47,403 nucleotides of DNA from Desulfobacterales bacterium. GTDB taxonomy: Bacteria; Desulfobacterota; Desulfobacteria; Desulfobacterales; JAHDSC01. The notes beneath the pieces are model-generated. The model was not told the DNA's origin and ran no database searches. It was given only the letters and a program-made list of their open reading frames with translations. The stretch covers positions 1 through 47,403 of the forward strand of contig JAHDSC010000060.1 in assembly GCA_018432925.1 (NCBI GenBank), read 5' to 3'. The position numbers and the translations under genes are program-made. Positions 42,871 to 47,403 of this stretch are shown piece after piece. Numbering within the stretch: position 1 is the stretch's first letter; each line of letters begins with the position of its first letter.

Positions 42871-44835
42871 TTATTGATTTTTACCCAGAATCTCTCTTAT
42901 TTTATTAGACAGTTCGCTGATATTAAACGGTTTCTGGATAAACCCGTTGCACCCGCGATCCAATATTTCGGTGATCTGACTGTTGATACCGTATCCGCTG
43001 GCAAGGAGAACCCGGAGGTCCGGATTGATCTCCTTCAGTTTGTCATAGGTCTCTCCGCCACTCATGACCGGCATAATCATATCCAGAATCACCATTTGAA
43101 TCCGGTCCCGGTTTTCTGTATAGATTTCGATCGCTTCTTTTCCGTTCTTTGCGGTTAAAACCTCATAACCTAATTTTTTAAAAATTCTACTGCAAATATC
43201 TACAATCATTTCTTCATCATCCACGATAAGAAGCGTTTCCGCGCTCCCGGGCGCTATTTCACTGCATTCCTCCGCCTTCACCGCCTCCTTCCCGGAAGCC
43301 GGGAGATAGATGTTAAAGGTTGTGCCTTCTCCTTTCTCACTGTATACGGTGATGAAACCATTATGACTTTTTACGATCCCGTAAGCGGAAGGCAATCCCA
43401 ACCCTGCTCCCCTTCCCACCTCACGGGTCGTGAAAAAGGGATCGAAGATCCGCATTCGAGTCGCCTCATCCATTCCCGTACCGGTATCGGTTATTGAAAT
43501 CTTGACGTATTTTCCGGGCGGCATCGGATGCGTTTTGATATGATCCTCATCAATGAGGACATTTTGCGTCCGGATATGGAGGTCACCCCCGGCGGGCATG
43601 GCCTGAGAAGCGTTGGCATAAATATTCGACAATACCTGTTCGATCTGTCTTTGATCAACATTCACCGACCAGAGATTCGGCTCAAACTCTTCCCGAATTT
43701 TAATTTCCTTCCGGGTGCGGCCGAACATCAGATTCTCATTGGTAATGAGACAGTTCAGATCGGTCGGTTTGATTTCATATTTTCCTCCCCTGGCGAAACC
43801 CAACAACTGCCTGGTAAGATCCGAGGCCCTTTTCACGTAATCCTCAATTCCCTTGAGGTTTTCAAAATAAGTACGAGAAATCTCGGCATCCATCCGCATC
43901 ATGGAAGAATATCCCTGAATACCCATCAGCAGGTTGTTGAATTCATGGGCGATCCCTCCGGCAAGGGTGCCCACCGCCTCCAGTTTTTTGGCTTGCTGAA
44001 GCTTCTTCTCCAGTTTCCTTTGATCCGTTGTATCAATAAATATCGTCAGTATAAGCGGTTCGCCCAGTATCCGAACGATCCTGCCGGACATGAGGGTATT
44101 CAGGACGGAGCCGTCACCGGCCTTAATATCCATATCCAATCCGAGGACTTCACCGGATTTTTTCAAAGCCGTTATGAATCGGTTCCTGTTTTCCAGGGAG
44201 TAGAATCCCGCTTCTATTGATGTTAAACCGAGGACTTCTTCTTTCAGGCATTTCATCAATGCACAAAACTTATCGTTCACATCGATCAGTCTGCCGTTTT
44301 CCAAATTGGAAAGAGAAATGGCCTGGGGCGACAGATCAAACAGGGAACGGAATTTCGATTCGCTTTCCCGCAGCGCCTCTTCCGATCGCCTGCGATCCGT
44401 AATATCTCTGGCAATTCCGACAAGCCCGATGACCCTTCCGTCAGTATCAAACTGGGGAACTTTTATTGACTGAAGCCATTTCTCTTCCCCGCCCACTCCG
44501 GTCATGTGCTTGATGACTTCGATCAGCTTTCCCGTCTCGAAAACCATCCGGTCATCCGCCAGGTTTTTCCCGGCCGCTTTCCGGTCGGGCATCAATTCAT
44601 AATCATTTTTTCCGATTACTTCTTCTCTCGGCAATCCGAAGACTTCTAACGTCTTATCATTGGCAATAATATAACGGCTCTCCATATCTTTAAAAAAAAC
44701 GGCGTCATAGGCCGACTCCACCATGAATTTATATTTCTCCAGATCTTCTTCCGTTTTCTTCAATCCGGCGGCTTCCTTTTCCAGTTCCTTAACCTTTTGT
44801 TCCAGTTCCTCATATGTTGGTTTTTGTGAGATCAT
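42871..44835 (-). CDS. Orphan hybrid sensor histidine kinase (PAS-PAS-HisKA-HATPase-REC)
   Basis: A 654-aa soluble protein. After a short coiled coil (TYEELEQKVKELEKEAAG) come PAS domains at about residues 34-147 and 160-272, the dimerisation/phosphoacceptor helix with His297 in GGIAHEFNNLLMG, an HATPase domain at about 392-513 (N-box IYANASQA, G-box TGTGMDEA, GRGAGLGL), and a receiver domain at about 534-650 with Asp585 in VILDMIMPVMSG. No transmembrane helix, so it senses an internal signal. No cognate regulator gene is next to it. ATG 44835 has AAAGGA seven bases upstream; an upstream open frame to 45009 is not used. Confidence 0.93.
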   Translation of the reverse strand: MISQKPTYEELEQKVKELEKEAAGLKKTEEDLEKYKFMVESAYDAVFFKDMESRYIIANDKTLEVFGLPREEVIGKNDYELMPDRKAAGKNLADDRMVFETGKLIEVIKHMTGVGGEEKWLQSIKVPQFDTDGRVIGLVGIARDITDRRRSEEALRESESKFRSLFDLSPQAISLSNLENGRLIDVNDKFCALMKCLKEEVLGLTSIEAGFYSLENRNRFITALKKSGEVLGLDMDIKAGDGSVLNTLMSGRIVRILGEPLILTIFIDTTDQRKLEKKLQQAKKLEAVGTLAGGIAHEFNNLLMGIQGYSSMMRMDAEISRTYFENLKGIEDYVKRASDLTRQLLGFARGGKYEIKPTDLNCLITNENLMFGRTRKEIKIREEFEPNLWSVNVDQRQIEQVLSNIYANASQAMPAGGDLHIRTQNVLIDEDHIKTHPMPPGKYVKISITDTGTGMDEATRMRIFDPFFTTREVGRGAGLGLPSAYGIVKSHNGFITVYSEKGEGTTFNIYLPASGKEAVKAEECSEIAPGSAETLLIVDDEEMIVDICSRIFKKLGYEVLTAKNGKEAIEIYTENRDRIQMVILDMIMPVMSGGETYDKLKEINPDLRVLLASGYGINSQITEILDRGCNGFIQKPFNISELSNKIREILGKNQ

Positions 44836-45120
44836 CGGGAAATCCTTTGAATAATTCAAACCGGTAAATAGAAGTGAGCCCGCGACTCTCCTGCGTCCTG
44901 ATTCACACCCCGTTCTTTCCATTGCAGTAAAGCCGAGCGTCGATTGTGGAAATACCATGCAGAAATATCTCGCACTTCCGCCGCCGATACCAAAAAAAAG
45001 GGAAACCAACGTGAAGAACGGTTTTATGGCCGTTCCGCTTCAGTGCTTCGATACGATTAACGGATTTCCTCCGGATGAAGGACGAATATGGAATCGGCCG
45101 ATTCCGGAACCCTTTTTGCT

Positions 45121-45158
45121 CCGCCCGGATCGTAAACCCGATGGAAGATTTTGAAACC
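45121..45158 (-). repeat. Dispersed repeat copy D, conserved end (38 bp)
   Basis: On the minus strand it reads GGTTTCAAAATCTTCCATCG then GGTTTACGATCCGGGCGG, the best representative of the 5' end. A diverged second arm may be near 45011-45030 (GTGAAGAACGGTTTTATGG on the plus strand), which would make the element about 155 bp. Confidence 0.5.
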
Positions 45159-45198
45159 GCTCCCATGCATTCCGGAAATTCAAACCGCTCAATAAATA

Positions 45199-45241
45199 AA
45201 AAGCCCTCAGGGATTTCCCCGGAAGGCTTTTGATTCATTCT
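45199..45241 (-). terminator. Intrinsic terminator without an obvious gene
   Basis: AAAAGCC (45199-45205) pairs with GGCTTTT (45235-45241), with further TC/GA and GGG/CCC pairs inside, loop ATTT. On the minus strand U-rich bases follow (complement of 45190-45200, TTTTTATTTATT). The plus strand also carries U directly after, so it may work both ways. Confidence 0.65.
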
Positions 45242-45766
45242 GTTCGATTTGAATTTTCATCGCACAACACTTTCATTTTTTTAGATAAATTAAAAAATTC
45301 TTAAGACATATCAACCACTTCAGGTCAATAGGGAAAACCCCTATTTTTATGGGGGAAAGTCCCGAAAGAATAAAATATTTTCGGGATACCAGTATTTTCG
45401 GAATTTTCCGGGATACTTTCCGGCGTTCTTCATGTTTTTGCCGGCCGCGATCCCTCGGCTTTTCCGGGTTCAGAATTCCCCTCCGTCTTTTTCCGCCTGC
45501 GCACAAATACGCTTCCTGGGATCCTTTCGGGAAATTCACCCCCGCTTCGCCGCAAAAGGATCGAAACACGACTCCCATTCGGCCGATTGAAGGTGAAAGC
45601 GATGATTCCGGTACATTGGGGAACCGAACTCTTTTTCTGCCATGTAAAAAGTCAGCCGTTATTGAATCCAAGAATCGATGAATGTGCGGGCCGGGTTTTG
45701 AGTTATGGTTTCCCGCCGAACCGGGTTGCCTTTGAGTTACTTTGACTTTTTGAATTTGAATTTTTG

Positions 45767-45795
45767 TTGACATGATCAAGGAGCTATTCTAAAAA
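45767..45795 (+). promoter_or_regulatory. Promoter for thi4
   Basis: TTGACA (45767-45772) and TAAAAA (45790-45795) are 17 bases apart. The riboswitch aptamer begins about 15 bases after the expected start site. Confidence 0.6.
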
Positions 45796-45816
45796 ACAAA
45801 AATTCATCCGATTCAA

Positions 45817-45903
45817 CTCGTTTGTTAGGGGTGCTCCGGTATTCGGGGCTGAGATTATACCCTTTAACTTGAACTGGGTAATACCAGCGTAAGGAAACAT
45901 GAG
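45817..45903 (+). promoter_or_regulatory. TPP riboswitch (THI element)
   Basis: The core motifs of the THI box are in order: AGGGGTGC, GGGGCTGAGATTATACCC (with CTGAGA and ATACCC) and GAACTGGGTAATACCAGCGTAAGGAAACATGAG. P1 ends pair as CTCGTTTG with AAACATGAG. Bound thiamine pyrophosphate is expected to lower expression of the downstream gene. An intrinsic terminator follows 17 bases later, so control is probably at transcription termination. Confidence 0.95.
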
Positions 45904-45919
45904 CAGTCCGCAGTACACA

Positions 45920-45951
45920 GGTGAAGCTTCCTTACCGCTTCACCTTTTTTT
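45920..45951 (+). terminator. Riboswitch-controlled terminator before thi4
   Basis: A perfect eight-base-pair stem GGTGAAGC (45920-45927) / GCTTCACC (45937-45944) is followed by seven U (45945-45951). It is the natural expression platform of the TPP riboswitch. The alternative antiterminator pairing was not resolved by eye. Confidence 0.9.
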
Positions 45952-46059
45952 ATGTCCCCGAGCAGGTCGCCCGAGTTCAGAACATCCGAGCAAGTCGGTC
46001 ATTCGCGTCTTTTCTAGCGCGCGGAAATCAATCCACCATATCATTTCAGGAGAAAGGCA

Positions 46060-46839
46060 ATGGAATTGAACGAAGTGACCATTACAAGGGCTATTATTGA
46101 CCGGTTTCATGAAAAACTGAGGGACAACCTCGATGTGGATGTCGCTGTTGTCGGCGGCGGTCCCTCGGGGCTTGTTGCCGGCTATTATCTGGCCCGGGGC
46201 GGCAAAAAGGTTTCTCTGTATGAGCGCAAACTCAGCGTCGGCGGCGGTATGTGGGGCGGGGGTATGATGTTCAACGAGATCGTGGTTCAGGATTCGGCGA
46301 TCCATGTGCTGGATGAATTCGGCATCCGCTATCGCGAGTATGCGGAAAACTATTATACCGCCGATTCCGTGGAATGCATCTCAACGATGACGTCCAGGGC
46401 GGTTCAATCAGGGGTAAAAATTTTCAACTGCATGACCGTGGAAGATGTCATGATGCGAACGAACCTTATCACCGGACTGGTGTTGAACTGGACCGCGGTG
46501 GATATGGCCGGCCTTCATGTAGACCCGCTGGTGATCCGCTCGAAATTCGTGATCGACGCTACCGGCCATGACACCGAGGTGGTCCGGGTGGTGCAAAGAA
46601 AGGTGCCCGGAGAACTGAAAACGTCCACCGGCAAAATCGAGGGTGAAAAGTCCATGTGGGCCGAACGGGCCGAATCCCTGACCCCTGAAAACACCCGCGA
46701 GGTTTTCCCCGGCCTTTATGTGGCCGGCATGGCGGCAAACGCGACTTTCGGTGAGCCTCGCATGGGGCCGATATTCGGCGGCATGCTCCTCTCCGGTGAA
46801 AAGGTGGCCGGAGAACTGATGGAACGGCTTAGGGCCTGA
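46060..46839 (+). CDS. thi4: Thiazole synthase Thi4 (sulfide-dependent type, by lack of active-site Cys)
   Basis: A 259-aa FAD/NAD-binding protein that makes the adenylated thiazole of thiamine from NAD, glycine and a sulfur source. The Rossmann entry is [24 protein letters not shown], followed by [19 protein letters not shown], then [29 protein letters not shown] and [29 protein letters not shown]. In the yeast enzyme the sulfur-donating Cys lies just after the TGHD segment; here that stretch is EVVRVVQRK with no Cys. This fits archaeal/anaerobe enzymes that use free sulfide catalytically. The TPP riboswitch upstream confirms thiamine synthesis. AGGAG precedes ATG 46060. Confidence 0.9.
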   Translation: MELNEVTITRAIIDRFHEKLRDNLDVDVAVVGGGPSGLVAGYYLARGGKKVSLYERKLSVGGGMWGGGMMFNEIVVQDSAIHVLDEFGIRYREYAENYYTADSVECISTMTSRAVQSGVKIFNCMTVEDVMMRTNLITGLVLNWTAVDMAGLHVDPLVIRSKFVIDATGHDTEVVRVVQRKVPGELKTSTGKIEGEKSMWAERAESLTPENTREVFPGLYVAGMAANATFGEPRMGPIFGGMLLSGEKVAGELMERLRA

Positions 46840-47152
46840 GGCCGACCTTGAATCAAAACGCAAGGACAGGCGCACAACCCACCGTCGCCGCTCCTGTCCT
46901 TGCTTGCTATATGCGACACCCCCCGTCCGCTTTTTTTCAGGGTCTTATCCCATTCGACAAAGCGGAACCCTCCGAGGTAAACCCTCGAAGCTCATTTCTT
47001 CGGAGATCATCTGCCCGTCGTTGAACTCCGGAAAATAACCCAACGCATCCTCAAAGACCGAAAAGCATTCATTTTCGGAAGTGCCCGCCCCCCTCTACCG
47101 TAAGCCGAAGGGGGAGCCTGATATCCGAAAAACGAGATCGGAGAATGGTTTT
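46840..47152. other. Intergenic region after thi4
   Basis: Contains a hairpin at 46860-46903 (eleven-base stem GCAAGGACAGG/CCTGTCCTTGC, 22-base loop, no U-run) and a weaker GC-rich hairpin near 47090-47115. No further thiamine gene is recognised before the right-hand gene. No credible frame. Confidence 0.4.
46860..46903. terminator. Hairpin between convergent thi4 and the right-edge gene
   Basis: Eleven perfect pairs (46860-46870 with 46893-46903) and a large loop. Without a U-run its termination role is uncertain. Confidence 0.4.
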
Positions 47153-47403
47153 TCATTCCTCAACCGATTTTAAAGTTTTTTCCAGTTTTGTTTCCATAAC
47201 ATCAATTATTTTTCCTACACCATACTCTATGAAATCTTCTTTATATTCTTTTCCGAACGCTTCGATCACCCGGTCGCCCGTGCAATGAGATGGTGCAACT
47301 TTATCTACGCCTAGTTTTCTTAGCTCTTGAACTACAGCGATCGGAGGATGATGGAACCCTCCCACAGCCAAGTATACTTTTCGTTTGGGAAACATTTCTT
47401 CCG
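47153..47403 (-). CDS. MBL-fold hydrolase, C-terminal part (runs off the window)
   Basis: The minus-strand frame is open to the right edge, so only the last 83 or so codons are visible. They read VYLAVGGFHH..., ELRKLGVDKVAPSHCTGDR, then YGVGKIIDVMETKL. This is the typical end of the RFA-P-synthase-like / F390-like MBL-fold proteins of anaerobes, with the last metal-ligand histidine in PSHCTGD. The first methionine visible (47393-47395) is internal, since the frame continues upstream (EEMFPKRK). Function beyond the fold is not deducible. Confidence 0.7.
   Translation of the reverse strand, partial: EEMFPKRKVYLAVGGFHHPPIAVVQELRKLGVDKVAPSHCTGDRVIEAFGKEYKEDFIEYGVGKIIDVMETKLEKTLKSVEE

Larger units (their letters stand above)
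44836..46059. other. Large intergenic region with repeat D, a stray terminator and the thi4 leader
   Basis: From 44836 to 45200 it holds repeat D and a remnant of the kinase 5' region. A minus-directed terminator lies at 45199-45241 with no gene ending at it. Bases 45250-45760 carry a minus frame of 168 codons (45273-45779) with no family features, which I do not call. The thi4 promoter, TPP riboswitch and terminator fill 45767-45951. Confidence 0.45.

Noticed and set aside
45273..45779. Minus-strand frame of 168 codons between the kinase and thi4.
   Set aside because: No ribosome site in keeping, low-complexity basic composition, no recognisable motif. It overlaps the thi4 promoter region.
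1..47403. CRISPR array, tRNA or rRNA genes, complete insertion sequence or prophage.
   Set aside because: No regularly spaced repeats, cloverleaf or ribosomal sequence, transposase or phage structural genes were seen.

Overview
This window reads as a chromosomal segment of a deltaproteobacterium (Desulfobacterota), most likely a sulfate-reducer relative of the Desulfobacterales. The basis is indirect. Base composition is moderate. A hybrid kinase opens with a KPTYEELEQKVKELEKE-type N-terminus that I associate with this group. There is a YedE/TusA/DUF3343/DUF1858 sulfur-selenium gene set and a CDF transporter fused to a NifX-like domain. No rRNA, tRNA, CRISPR array, phage or complete insertion sequence was seen.

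Layout. 1-2500: the end of hemC and an ectoine operon (ectA-ectB-ectC). 2640-8000, minus strand: a nitronate-monooxygenase-type flavoenzyme and two coupled membrane-associated GTPases. 8150-11270, minus strand: a five-gene yedE-tusA-DUF3343-kinase-DUF1858 cluster. 11650-20000: a TrmO-like protein, a GGDEF protein with a coiled-coil lipoprotein, rlmD, a hydrolase, an EAL-HDOD regulator and cinA. 20630-22230: prfC. 22240-29650: a complete trpEGDCFBA operon with promoter, Trp leader peptide and attenuator. 29870-32090: the CDF-NifX fusion and pyrD. 32330-39720, minus strand: an ilvD-ilvB-ilvN-ilvC-orf-leuA operon preceded by a branched-chain leader peptide and attenuator. 39860-45000: an MBL hydrolase, a Cys-rich small protein, a 90-residue helical protein and a hybrid histidine kinase. 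45770-46840: a TPP riboswitch and thi4. A partial MBL-type gene runs off the right edge.

The coherent theme is amino-acid biosynthesis under classical ribosome-mediated attenuation. The trp and ilv/leu operons each carry a promoter, a leader peptide rich in the regulating amino acids, and mutually exclusive antiterminator and terminator stems that can be drawn from the sequence. Thiamine synthesis is controlled by a riboswitch. The less characterised parts are the GTPase pair and the sulfur/selenium-type cluster.

Intergenic DNA holds a dispersed repeat family of roughly 90-150 bp with imperfect terminal inverted repeats and a conserved internal core. Four near-complete copies and two partial copies were found by eye, one of them inside the ilv operon overlapping the ilvN stop codon. 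A separate 141-bp element has perfect 20-bp inverted ends. All similarity statements are from reading the sequence; no database search was run.
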